A stretch of DNA of 64,000 nucleotides, from NCBI GenBank assembly GCA_023897205.1, contig JAHWDD010000006.1, positions 3,658,001 to 3,722,000 on the forward strand. The letters are read 5' to 3'. A program made the translations under genes and the position numbers. The stretch's first letter is position 1. Every line of letters begins with the position of its first letter. The notes under the pieces were generated by a model that saw only the letters and a program-made list of their open reading frames with translations, ran no database searches and was not told where the DNA came from. Positions 1 to 11,400 of the stretch are shown one piece after another. The DNA comes from Exophiala sp. HKRS030. Its lineage: Eukaryota; Ascomycota; Eurotiomycetes; Chaetothyriales; Herpotrichiellaceae.

Positions 1-150
1 TTCCAAGGCAGAGGGCAGGGGTTTCGATGAGACTCACTCTGAGTACTGACCTGGGTAAATAAGCTCGGCGATATATGGTTTTTTCAAAGGTGCAACGAGC
101 GAGCAGCCGACTCTGCATCGGACTTTTCGCTCCAGATTGGACGCGATCGA

Positions 151-1263
151 TCACCACTCGTCCTCAGCAGAGGCCAAGGTTCCCACGTTGGGCATATAAA
201 AGCGGATAGATGCGCTCACACTGTGGCCGTCGAGATGGCGGGCCAGGATCTGGAAGAGCGTGGGTCGAGGAAAGCCGTGGGTCTCGAGCAGATTGATCAG
301 CTCCAGGCCGACAAAGGCGATGCAATGGTCGGCGGTGGAAACGGTGCCGTGATTGAGGCGCGTCTGCGTTCTACGGAACTCATCCTGCAGCGTCACGCCG
401 GAGTGCAACGCCCGCATCAGCGACAGCGAGTCGTCGATCAGATCCATGATGTGCCCGAACGTCACCGAAGCGCGATCGTCCGCCGACAGGCTGTCAAAGT
501 ACGCCTGTGCGACTGAGGCTCGGGTCTCCAGGGCCGGCCGACCCAAGAAGCGAATGATGTCGTACGCGCGCAGGCCCTGGGATGCGATGCGGCGGCGCAC
601 AATCGCCTCGAACCGCTCGCGAGGCAGATTTGGCATCGCCTGCAGCGACTGGGCTGAGATCAAGACTTCGGGTTCCCGCGTGGCTCGACGGCGGTGTTGC
701 TGCAGTGCTTCCACGGGGACGCGCTGCTTGACCAGTCGCATCAGCCGGTCCGTCTGTCTCACCATCTGGCGGCGAGCGTCCAAGCGCTCACTGGAGCGGA
801 CTCCCGCCTCGACTGGATGTGGGAATGCTTCGCGACGTCCTCCAAGGCGTGTAACCCGCGGTGATCGCGTACGACCTGCCCCTTGTTGCCGGCCTTGAGG
901 TGGGGTCTGTGGTGGGGGAATCGGAGGTCCCTCTGGCTCACTGCCGGCTGATTGCTGTTGTTCTTGTTGTTGGGAATAAAGATCATCAGCTGGCAGAATG
1001 GCAAATCGGACGGTTCTACGAGTATTAGCTCTCTGATGTGACACTGCATCGTAAAACTCGTCATCTTCAGTCAGGCTGTCGTTACTCACCATCTCCGGAG
1101 GCGGGACGCTGGTGTTCCGAGTCAAACGAGGTCTACGGCGGCCGGTAGACTCAGTCGTCTCCGCTGCCATGGGGGGATGGTTTGGAGTCGCAGATGAAGT
1201 GTCTTGCGTAATATGCTCGGCGTCTGGGGTGGGGGAGGTGGTGGTAGCTTGTTCGCCTGGCAT
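151..1263 (-). CDS. Hypothetical protein, disordered N-terminus, helical C-terminus
   Basis: Single open frame of 370 codons starting at an ATG (MPGEQATT). The first 160 or so residues are rich in Ser, Thr, Pro, Gln and Arg and look disordered. From about residue 165 the protein becomes charged and helical, with an Arg-rich stretch (QQHRRRATREPE), then a more hydrophobic C-terminal third containing LGLELINLLETHGF-type helix and ending in EDEW. I recognise no domain, signal peptide or membrane segment. Codon use and length make a real gene likely; no function can be assigned. Its 3' end lies close to the window edge, and the 0.9 kb behind its start is non-coding. Confidence 0.6.
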   Translation of the reverse strand: MPGEQATTTSPTPDAEHITQDTSSATPNHPPMAAETTESTGRRRPRLTRNTSVPPPEMVSNDSLTEDDEFYDAVSHQRANTRRTVRFAILPADDLYSQQQEQQQSAGSEPEGPPIPPPQTPPQGRQQGAGRTRSPRVTRLGGRREAFPHPVEAGVRSSERLDARRQMVRQTDRLMRLVKQRVPVEALQQHRRRATREPEVLISAQSLQAMPNLPRERFEAIVRRRIASQGLRAYDIIRFLGRPALETRASVAQAYFDSLSADDRASVTFGHIMDLIDDSLSLMRALHSGVTLQDEFRRTQTRLNHGTVSTADHCIAFVGLELINLLETHGFPRPTLFQILARHLDGHSVSASIRFYMPNVGTLASAEDEW

Positions 1264-2152
1264 GGTGATGATTGGCTCTGAGTGAGTGATTTTGCGAACA
1301 ATTGCAATAGCGAGTATGTTTCGGGTGGTGATAGTGATATGCTGTTGTCGAGATTCTGTAGCTAGAGCAATTCTTCGCAGTGGTTGTAGCAGTGGCGGTG
1401 TTGGTGATGGTAGAAGAGAATGAACAACTTCGAGATGAGAAGATGTCTTATAAACATACGATCTTGATCACAGACGCACATGGCAGTGTCTTTGTCTGTC
1501 CTTCGACAATACTCGATCCTTTAGTCCTTGTCGTCGGTATGAAAGCAGTCTTTGTCATGGATTTCACGGAAGCACAACGAACAAAGAAAGGCCAGCAAGA
1601 GTAATCGCTTCACCAGCGAGGCCATTGTTGGTCTCTCCACCATTTGTTTCCTCGACAGAGAAAGAGAGCATAGTTGACAAGGTCGTCACATGTATCCATA
1701 CCAATGCGCAAGGCGCACTGTTTCGTACGCTGGATCTGATCGAGGCAGACATATGACAAAGAGAAACCTCGAAGAGCATGCTGGCAAATCTGTGGCAGAT
1801 TTCGAGGCATTGCAGCTCTATGACGAGTCTGTCGGAGGTGAATGGTTATGATCGTAGGGTTACTAGATGACCGAGGAGCTTGGTCTTATGCCGGGATAGG
1901 TGTGACAGAATATAAAAAGACTTTTGGATCGAATGAATCCGGACTTCTTGGTATGGCATTTGGTTTCGACAATGTTTCAGTATCACTCAGTGGCTCGGTG
2001 GTCGTTCATGCACATGTAGCATTCGAGAATTGCACAGGAGGAGGTTCATTTCGTTGTCACTATCTGATTAAATGTAGCATTTCTTGGCTCTGGGCCAAGG
2101 CCAGCATCACCGCCTCCGCGCCCCCCCCTTTTTTATCAAACCCTACACCTTA
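1264..2152. other. Intergenic, no gene seen
   Basis: Between the 5' end of the hypothetical gene and the 3' end of the pyrophosphatase gene (both on the minus strand). It should hold the promoter of the former and the terminator of the latter. A C-run followed by a T-run sits at about 2120-2133. Only short, unconvincing open frames occur. Confidence 0.5.
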
Positions 2153-3580
2153 TCAACATGAACCACTCTCGTCCAGCTCGACCAGACCAAAGTCCCAGCC
2201 AAGGTAATACCAAATCTGGAATCTCTGTGGTTTCTCCGCAGCCGGCTCGATCGACGACTCAGGCGGAATTCCGAACTCTTCCGTCGTGGAAGCCGGCTCG
2301 ACAAAGCTCTCCCCGGCATCACTGACCGTGGTCTGGTTGTAGTTGATTTCATTGCTGTCGACCTCGGCCCGGATCAGTTCCTGCCAGCTCTCATGGCTTT
2401 CTTCGAGGATGGTCTGGATGAAAGACGCGTTCTGATAGCTGTCGCCGACGATTTCGATCAATCCGTCTCCGCGCGCGACTTTGTAGTACTGGATTTAGAG
2501 GGATGGGGATGTCAGTTGGGATTGAAATCGGATTCCGTCCAGGCAGGGTGAGCTTACGGTGAACCAGTCGCGGTAGCCTTTCAGCAGGCCTGGGCGATAC
2601 TGCTCGACGTCTTCGTATGCTGCTTTCGTTAGATTAATCGTACGATTTATTCTGGAGGTGTCACTCACATTCGACCAACGGTGCCAATGGGTCATCGATG
2701 TCAATGGCGAGAACCTTCCAGTCTGTTTCGCCTCCCTATGTGAACGAAAGACCCATGATTAGCAGTTCGTTAGTATGCAACAGGGCATAACAGGAGCTTG
2801 AGTAAGTCCTCTCACATCATTTAATGCCAGCGCACCAAGGATTTTCACCTGTTTTACCTGACCGACGAAGGCCTGATTAGATTATCATGTTAGTTCTGCC
2901 GCACCCTTGTGGGCGAAAACAATCCAGTGGGTCATACTGGATCTTGGCCAATGTCAAACACATCAACAGGATCGTTGTCTCCTGGCTCTCCTGTAAATAA
3001 ATGGTTATAGTTTGGGCTTTCCCATGTCTGCGGGATGGAGCCGTAGATGAACGGATATGACTTGTGAGGCCAGACGCTCTCAACAAACCGCGGCTGGTCG
3101 TTTCGCTCATCGTGGAAAATCGGATCTGGTTTCACTCCAATCAGCCTGTTTCTCATACCGGCCGCTTGACTACCAGGCAGCAGGAGCTGTAGCTCACTCA
3201 AGGGCTCGTCCCGTTTGATCTCGATCTTTCCATCTTCCCAGCGAGGAATCTCGACGACAATGTTCACAATGCGATGGTTGGACTCGTTTGGCCAGATGGG
3301 TACGTCGTGCCAGGAAGAGATAGGCGCGTTGTCATGTGTTAGCCAAATCCGCCAGTCCTACGTCTTGAGATCAGTTCCAATGCGCGAAGGATTTCGCATA
3401 TGATGATTGGTGGTCAAGCCGGTTAGAGGGAGCTGAGCATACCAAGGTGTTGCGTGCTCCCACTTCGCGCAGAGAGTAGTTAGCAGGGCTACCAGTAGCA
3501 CATTCTTGCTGAGCAGTTACAAGGAACGCAGCGGTAAGAATCGCAGGCAGATATATAAAAGAACGCATAGCGAGGGACAT
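2153..3580 (-). CDS. Secreted inorganic pyrophosphatase
   Basis: Family I soluble inorganic pyrophosphatase, hydrolysing diphosphate to two phosphates. Six exons give an intact 359-residue protein: 3580-3443, 3357-2938, 2872-2816, 2735-2669, 2619-2558, 2488-2153; every intron is GT-AG and all phases agree. The start MSLAMRSFIYLPAIL is followed by a hydrophobic core ending near TAQQ, a good signal peptide, so this is an extracellular or vacuolar paralogue, not the cytosolic housekeeping enzyme. Exon 2 carries NIVVEIPRWEDGKIEI and the family signature GDNDPVDVFDIG with its metal-binding aspartates; exon 3 gives VGQVKQVKILGALALND and exon 4 ETDWKVLAIDIDDP. The C-terminus (EIVGDSYQNASF, then an acidic tail) is also typical. 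A secreted form suggests phosphate scavenging, which is inference. Confidence 0.93.
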
Positions 3581-6149
3581 GGTCTTCTAGGGCAAAATCG
3601 TACTGGCAGGAGTTTCGTTCTCTCCATTGTGAAATCGCCTACCTTCATATACGAAGCTTATAGCTCCAGGTCAGCCATAAGAATCTTGCTGCCACGCGTC
3701 GTGAACGAGGGAAGCGGTCGCCAACTCTCTAGCCATTGCAGCTTATCCAGAAAGACAGTAGTGGATAGTGTGGTGTGGGCTTCCTTGTACAGATCCAGAC
3801 ACCATTCATTCAGATGTACCAGTAGAAAGCCGGATCAGCTTCGAAGATGTCGATTTGAAGCGTACTATCTCCAGAATTATATGTAAATGACCTAGGGAGA
3901 TCATTGCATTTCAAGTCCGGTAGCCATGGCCAAGCCTTGGCTCGATTCTACTCCGTCAGACAAGACTCGGTAGAATGAGGCTCGTTTGCACACGTGGGTG
4001 GGGATTTTCTCTCCGACTTCAGTCTTATCCCCGGGTTCGAAATCTGAGGACATCATGTATGTAATCAAATTCAATCGGATAAATTGTGAAGTTCCCCGAT
4101 GCCAAGGACAACAACATCACGACGAGCCCTTGATTGATGATCTTCTGCTCGGACTCGATCACGCTCGAGACTCTTGGATGCTGCGTCGGAGTATGTCTCT
4201 GTCAGCAGGCACGGGGGCACCGTTACCTTGCGACCCCGCCTTGGAGTTCTTCTCACGTTGTGGTTCGCCAAAATGCCTTCCCGGCTGACTAAGTAAGCAA
4301 CGCTGTGCCAGCCAAGCTGATGATTGACAAATGCTGGATACTTTGCTGAAAGGCTCCAATGTTCCAATGGAATTCACTTACGATTTCTTCGATTTACAAA
4401 TGAGGCATTCGTAAAGGCATGCTGTGCTTCAAAGAGTGACTGCCAATCGTCGGATATTATGGCTAGACTTGTTCTCTCAACGTGTCCGGACTAAGAGACG
4501 ATTGACGGGTTAGATGATAAAGTTGTAGCCACCAAAAGGACGATCGCAAGCGAGAACAGCGCTCATGCTCAAAGTGGCTTGAGCAGACAACTCGGCTAGA
4601 AGATTTCCGGTGCCGTATTCATCCTTGTGATTCATCCAACCTGAAGATCACATGATATCGAAACCGTCGGCGGCCGCGAGCATGTTGCCGGCGTCGTCCG
4701 GTTGACTGTTGAAGAAGCGATGACTGCCGGAACGTCCGACTCCAATATATGAAACAAGGACTCATTGTTGGTCATGGAGTAGCTCGATCCAGATTTCGTA
4801 TGACAATAAGGTGCCTCGGTTTCGAACTGGTGGTAAGATGTTGATACTTTTCTCCCTCCGCAATGCAATAGGCTCAGCGGCTGTGGCGCAACTTTTAATC
4901 ACTGACACCATCGTCCTCCTGTGAGATCGATGTTGGTGGAGCTTCTCAGCCATGCAAATGTGATTCGAGCGCTTCCCAATCTGGCTGAACCAGTTACCCA
5001 GAAAAGTCATAGGCGTATCTGCGCTCATCAAAGAGCTCACTTCGGCATACGTGCGGCGCCAGACTTTTATCTTTACGTAGCCGAGATAGTTACGTGTAAG
5101 ACCGACCAGAAGCTCGATGCATATTTCAATGCTCAATGAGTCGTTGATACTAAAACCGTAACGGGTGTCAGGCACGCCACCAGTTATGGTCAGGGCTATA
5201 GCGTAATTCGGAGCCTATGAATTGTGGAACAGCCCTAACAGGTACCGCCCGTGTGTTAATTTCCTCGAATTCTCGTGTATGCACGCGGCAATGCTATAAG
5301 TGGCGTGGTTTGGCGACCACGTTTAGGAATGGAAGTCGTACAGCATGTACCGTCCCGCATGATTCTAGGATCTAGCGATCTGCTGAGTGAATCCCCTTCG
5401 CGTATCTGCCAATGAGCGCACTCTCGACACGCTAAAATACGAACCACCTTCCCACCATGGAGAAATTGCCCATATCCATCGCTACCTCGAACAATAACTT
5501 CGATGAGCGGGTCTAGGTCACGATCGGCTTACAAAGGGTCGGCCCAGGAATTGTTTGGGAATCATCGGCTGCGTTGTGCAGCTTCGGGCAGGTGGTTCCG
5601 GATGAACGAGGCGTAGAATTGAATGCTGGTGGGATGCTTGATTGGCGGGTTGATCGGCCAACAGTCAAACAAGCTTTGATCCATTCAGGTTTGTGGCACC
5701 AGGAGTCCGTTATGAAACCATGGACTTGTTATCCGATGTCCGGTATCAAGGTCCATGGAGAACGGATACTAGCCGGTTGATCTTGTGTCGAGTTTCCATG
5801 ATATTTGAATCGCGTTTTTGGCGTAAGGTCGCCAGCCAATAAAGACATTGTCTTTCTTCTCAAATTAGGGCATAGTACCCTTTGGATGGATGGCACTGTC
5901 CGGCTGCCCTGATTGGTCGTAGAAATCGATCTATCCAATAGATGACTTGGATGTTGAGGAGGCTGATGGTGTGGATCCGCGAAGGATCCATCCTACACAG
6001 AACTCTCTTAAGGTACCCAAGTGCCCGACGGCCTGGTCAAATGCAGCAACCGTACGGCAGGATTCAAACTTCGTGTGGATATTCAACCCTGATTTCATAA
6101 TTCCTAGATAAAGTACTGTCTTGAGTCTGTGACGGTCCGGTGCCTTTCT
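3581..6149. other. Gene-empty stretch with short broken frames
   Basis: About 2.5 kb upstream of the secreted pyrophosphatase. Short overlapping minus-strand frames occur at 4071-4377 and 4632-5175, but none resembles a family I know, none has a clear intron structure, and neighbouring frames do not join into a recognisable protein. It could be a decayed gene or plain intergenic DNA. I can name no promoter element with confidence. Confidence 0.4.
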
Positions 6150-7565
6150 ATGTACTCACAAATGTCTCAGAGTCGGTCGGAGGAAACCAGGATCTTTACG
6201 TTTGTCGACTATGATTTTCAGAAACGAGGAGTCACCGAGGCTGCAAGAGCCCACCTAATGAAGGACAGGGTGAGGTCGAAAAGGGAGGCCAGATCTGAAT
6301 GGGCGTCAAGGAATCAATTCTCACCTTTACGATGGATGCAACCCAAGGCAGAACCCGGTGAAAGTCCAGACCTAGGTAAGCCAGCAGTCAATTTGGCATC
6401 CTCCAACGAATCGGGAAGACAAGCACAAGATCCTTTGCCTCCCAGCTTTGCTGTCATTGATTTTAGAGGCGATTGTCGGACGGTGCAAACTACGTCTGAA
6501 GCGAAAACCCACAGTCCGGGACCTTCGAGAAACTGTGCTCCTACTGGCAGCGCACCAAATTTTGGTCACAAAAAGCATGGCCCAGAGTTTGTCACTGTCA
6601 CAAGGTCATCTAGTGAGCCAGTAGAACCGCCTGGGGAACGAAAGAGAATCCGACAGGCTGGGTTGCAACTTTCACCGGGTCGCTTATCCGCGAGCATGCA
6701 GAAAGTCGACCTAGAGTCGCAGAACAAATTGACGGATCTTGGTCTGCCAGAAAGCGGTCCTACTTTCAGGTTCGAGTCCGAATTTGGTCTGGGGGTATTG
6801 GAGAAGCAGGTGTTTGCACGAGCATCGCCTGGCAATACTACCAACCCCCAGATATCAGAAAAAGATCATATCCAATTGCGCGCGGATGAAGTACTGGCTG
6901 AACTTCAAGAAGCCATGGAGTATCTGCCGGTCAATCTTCTACCATCTGACCGTGCCCTGGTGCGGTACTTCGCTGTCAAAGCCGATGAGATGCTGGGGTT
7001 TGACAAGTGTCCGGAAATAGCTGGCAACTTTGACCCATTACTCGACCTGATAGTGCCTTTCGCCAGCTCCAGCCAATGGTGTTTTGACACCATGATACTC
7101 TTGTCGAGCGCCTGTCATGGACAGCACCGAAGACCCGCCAATGAGCAGTTCACCTGGTACACAGAGAGACAATATCTCGCGGCTCGTCAGAACATGATCC
7201 TTGCCCAGACAAGATCTCGAATATCTGCTTTGGCCAATCGGGGAGAGTCCACCGACACCGATGTGATTGCTTTTCTTTTCCTGGCTTTGTGCGAGTATCG
7301 TTTCAATGATCGAGAAATCGGCAAGATGCATTTCCAAGCATGGCGCGGATATTGCGAAATGAGACAAAGATCATTTCTGCAGCCCTGTAGCTTAGAGTGC
7401 AAGATCATTGTGTGGTGGTGTCTGTCGATGCTCGTAGGAGATGAGGTAGAGCTCAGCACAATACTTGATCCTTCTATGCGAAAGAAGATCAGAGACAATC
7501 CTACCAAGCTCTTCCAATATTTTGTGGACATTTCCACCACTTCAACTGGAGAAGAGCGACGATAA
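6150..7565 (+). CDS. Fungal transcription-factor-domain protein lacking a Zn2Cys6 cluster
   Basis: 471 residues from the first in-frame ATG (MYSQMSQSRS; a second ATG at 6162 is equally possible). The N-terminus reads RIFTFVDYDFQ, then a basic stretch (MKDRVRSKREARSEW): the usual start of a large Pezizomycotina group related to fungal-specific transcription factors (DUF3468-like) in which this basic motif stands in place of the zinc cluster. Residues 60-220 look disordered. The region from about residue 250 to the end holds the helical domain (CFDTMILLSSACHGQ, then FLFLALCEYRFNDREI and HFQAWRGYCEMRQ). Single exon, no lesion seen. The end at STGEERR is rather early for the family, so a truncated C-terminus is possible. 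A second member lies at 55.4-57.4 kb. No target genes can be named. Confidence 0.72.
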   Translation: MYSQMSQSRSEETRIFTFVDYDFQKRGVTEAARAHLMKDRVRSKREARSEWASRNQFSPLRWMQPKAEPGESPDLGKPAVNLASSNESGRQAQDPLPPSFAVIDFRGDCRTVQTTSEAKTHSPGPSRNCAPTGSAPNFGHKKHGPEFVTVTRSSSEPVEPPGERKRIRQAGLQLSPGRLSASMQKVDLESQNKLTDLGLPESGPTFRFESEFGLGVLEKQVFARASPGNTTNPQISEKDHIQLRADEVLAELQEAMEYLPVNLLPSDRALVRYFAVKADEMLGFDKCPEIAGNFDPLLDLIVPFASSSQWCFDTMILLSSACHGQHRRPANEQFTWYTERQYLAARQNMILAQTRSRISALANRGESTDTDVIAFLFLALCEYRFNDREIGKMHFQAWRGYCEMRQRSFLQPCSLECKIIVWWCLSMLVGDEVELSTILDPSMRKKIRDNPTKLFQYFVDISTTSTGEERR

Positions 7566-8435
7566 CAGGGGATACTAGCTATCAAACCCTTGCTCCTGTG
7601 CCCTCATTACACCAGATCTCTGCTGGGTCGAATTGGACGACAGGCCTTCCTTGTTAACGGCATAGAGCTCAGACTCTCGCTTGAAGCTAAGGAACGAGTC
7701 AATGATCCTTCACCACACGACTATACCTGATGACGCTGAAGTCGCCTGAAGATCCTTTGATGGAAGGAGACGCATTGTCCTAAACGCCGTTGGAAGCTTC
7801 TCAATACAAAGTTTTCCTTCGTCCCTTCTCACAAGGTAATGCAGTGCCAAAGGTTCAAGGTCCAGACAAGACCCAAAAACGACACGATGGCAGAAACGAC
7901 AAAGTGTTAGATTATCCGGGCTGCCTGTGTGTCATTCCACGGCCGAAAGTTGCAAGAGAACGACTGCTTCGTGCAGCATTGACACCAAAGGAACTTGTGC
8001 GGAGCTTCGTACGGCGATGAGTTGCACAGCTTCCACCTCTCTATGTACCTCTTCGTAATAAGGATGATGCTTGTTGGGGCCTCAAAGCTGAAGCCATTGG
8101 TGGCATGTACGTACGCTCGTCTGACTAATAGGTACCCAACCCTCTTTGGCTCAAGTATTTGCACATCATACAATGCTGCTCGAGGACAGTGACATTCTTG
8201 TCGTAAAATGAAAAGAGTGATTGTTCATACAATTCTAATACTACTGATAATCCTGCCTCCCGCAATACCTTCAGGCAACAAATGCATGTCCAAATGCTCC
8301 TCTTAGGCGCTGGCTTCGTTCAATGCACCATCTGCGCCGCCAATCTGGTCAGCCACAAGTCAGTACGTAACACGACTTGAACCCACGCCAATTGGGCGAG
8401 AAAATCGCGTAGTGAACGATTGAAATCTTTCGAGC
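7566..8435. other. Convergent intergenic region
   Basis: Lies between the 3' ends of the transcription-factor-like gene (plus) and the AGC kinase gene (minus), so it should contain both terminators. The short frames at 7790-8192 have no recognisable content. Confidence 0.5.
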
Positions 8436-11400
8436 TCAAGCACTCATTATCGCGTTTTCCACAAACTCTTGAACATTAGGCGGCCTACGGTAATCATAGC
8501 CAAGGAAAGCATATTGTTGCCGGATCTTCAAGGCCTCCTTCCCTGTGCCGGAGTCGCGCAAGACTATGTCCTTCGGTCGCTTCTTCTCTCTCTTCTTGGT
8601 CTCGACCGGGCCGGGCCCGAGCCTGTTTGCAATATTCTCATGGTGACCATCGACCTGATTGCTCGGCTCCATCAGCGTCAATTTAGGACACTTACTATCC
8701 TGGATGTTCATTGCGTTTTCATGTGCCCTGCACAACAGAGGATTTGGTAGCTCGGCCAGATGCCCGCCTTTTTGAAGCTGCAAATCCGAAGTCATCGTTG
8801 GGACTGGTGGCAGTACAAGACCAAGCGAGGGAACAATGTGCTGCACTTCTTGCTGGTGTTGACTACGCCGTCCTGGTGAGTGATTTCGAATCATAGCTGG
8901 AAGGCTTGGTACAACGGATGTCTCCTCAGACAGATTTCGTGCTGAATTCGATTCTTCAAGAGTGGAGGCAGTGTTGATGTCTGAAACAGGTCCTTCATCG
9001 TCGAAATACTTTGTGTCAAGGTTGTCTCGAACATGTGGTACGAAGGGTGGCCGTCGGGAGGGAAGGATGTCCCACCAGGTGAGTGAGATGTGGCTATAAT
9101 TTGCATGCCGGCTTCGCGTAAACCATGGATGACTTTTGATATCTTGTGCGTCATCTGCAAAGACGAACATGCCCTTATAATTGTGGTGTGTCTTATCTGC
9201 CGTGTATCTTAGAACTCTGCCGCCAACGGACTTCCGAGTATAGTCGTTCAACTCATACTGAGGGCTGCACAAACGTTTCTCCTTTTCGACAAGGATTCGC
9301 ATCATGAGATCCTTGGCCTCTTGGCTGGGTTCAACCGGATATTCTGATTGCGGAAAGTGCAGTGTTCTCTTGTGCTGGAGAATTTTGAGCTTTGTATCCT
9401 GACGATTCTCGCAAGCGAACGGCGTGAATCCATATAAACACTCATACATGATAATAGCAACACTCCACCAATCACAACGACCGTCGTAAAAATCCCCACG
9501 TACGACTTCTGGCGCCATGTACTGTGATGTCCCGACTACCGATCTCGCAAGGCGACGTCGCTGACACCTGTTGCGCCAGTCGAGAATCGGTTCTCCGGCA
9601 ATAGGTTGTTCTTTCAACAACACAGGATGCTTGCTTGCTCGGCGTTCGTGTCGAGCTGAATTTTCTGCTTCTTGCCTGGCCTCGTGTTCGATGCGTTCCT
9701 GGATATCCTGGGTGTCTCCGTCAATATTGATCCCGAGGTGCTCGAGCAGTGGTTGGCGATGGTCGTAGTAGAATTTTTGATCATGCCACCAGTTTCCATC
9801 AAAAGCGAGGCCAAAATCGGAGATTTTGAGATGACCATCTTTTCCAATCAAAAAATTGTCAGGTTTGACATCCCTATGGATCCAGCCCATGCGGTGGGCT
9901 TCCTCAACGCAAAGGATCATTTCTGACACATAGAACCTTGTAATATCCTCCGCGAGGATGTTTTTGCGGATCAAGAGTCCGAGAAAATCACCTCCAATAG
10001 AATACTCAAGGACAAGGTAGAGATGTTTCTGGTCTTGAAATGCTGCTATTAGAGGTATAATCCAATTCGAGCCTTCTGCCGCAACAAGGAGGTCTCTCTC
10101 GGCACGCAGATGGCCCTCTTGTCCATTCCGGATCATGTCTGATTTGCGTATGATCTTGACCGCATAGACTTCAGTCTTGGACTTTTGTTGGCCACGCAGC
10201 TTGTATAGTCGTGTTACCCGAGGCTTGTGCTCACCAAGCTTCGATGGAATTGTTTCTGCTCTCAAGGAACCAGTCTTGATTAAGCGGACCACGCCAAAGC
10301 TGCCTTTACCCAACACTTTCACAGTGTCGAAGTCGCCAGCTGTAATCCCTTGGATAGCCTTAGCCTGGTCATAGGTATTCTTCAACAGCCTAGACTGGCG
10401 GAGACTGTCAGTTTCTTCTCTTTCCCATGCTTTTCGAATCTTGTACTCTTCATCGATCGGAAGTCCAAGGTTCCTCAGTGCAGCATTCAAGTTGCGTCTC
10501 CGCAGTGTTCGCATTGGGATGCTACGAAAAAGGTTATTGAAGTACATTTCAAGGAAAATTTTGGTTGATGCAGTTGTCTCAACTGTCTTGATGGTTGCGT
10601 TGCTTAGAGAGGGGCTTTCTGCGATCGGCATATGCTTGCGAATGTCTATACGATTTTGCGTGACGAGATCGAGCAGATTCGTGTTGTCATGAGGCGGATT
10701 GGAAGCCGGAGTGACTGGTTCGGACGTTTGTGGTGTTAGTGTCAAAGCCAGGTGGCCTGGCGTAGATGAACTTCCACTGTGTAGGGTAGATGGATTCGGA
10801 GACTCAAACGCTGATGGCGACACATTGGCGTCAAACGCGAAGGTTTGTATACTGGGACGTGAACGAAGTTCTGACCTAATGACCACCGTGGGTTGTGCGT
10901 TGTTGAAGGCAGAGAGAAGCCTCTGACTTAGCCTTCGTTGCAAGCCTGGGACTGAATGGCTTTGTTGGAGAGCGCGACCACATTGGATTTCGGTCGGCCG
11001 AACTTCTACTGGCTCTTCAACATCATTGCATCGATTGACTTTACCCTGGGAACCTGCCGCTTGAAGCTCGAGATGAGTTCCGTCTGGTTCTGCATTGCCA
11101 GCCATAACGGTTAGGCGCAGCTTCAAAGGCTGGCACACCGTAGTTGCAATAGAATCATTCCTTCCGAAAGCAGCGGAAGGAGCAGGGGTGCGGAGTTCTG
11201 GAGCATTGTCAGACGAAAGCTGGATTTCAGAGGTTGAACATTTGTCTCCGATGTGGAGCATTGTCTTGAAGTTCGAGACTCCCTTTTTCAATTGACTCTT
11301 GACACTTGTTTTGGAGCGACCAGTGCTTGTGGATTCTAGAGATTGGGAAGTGTGGCCATCGTAGAGGAAGTGACTCAAGGTAGTGGTTTTTGAAAGTCGA

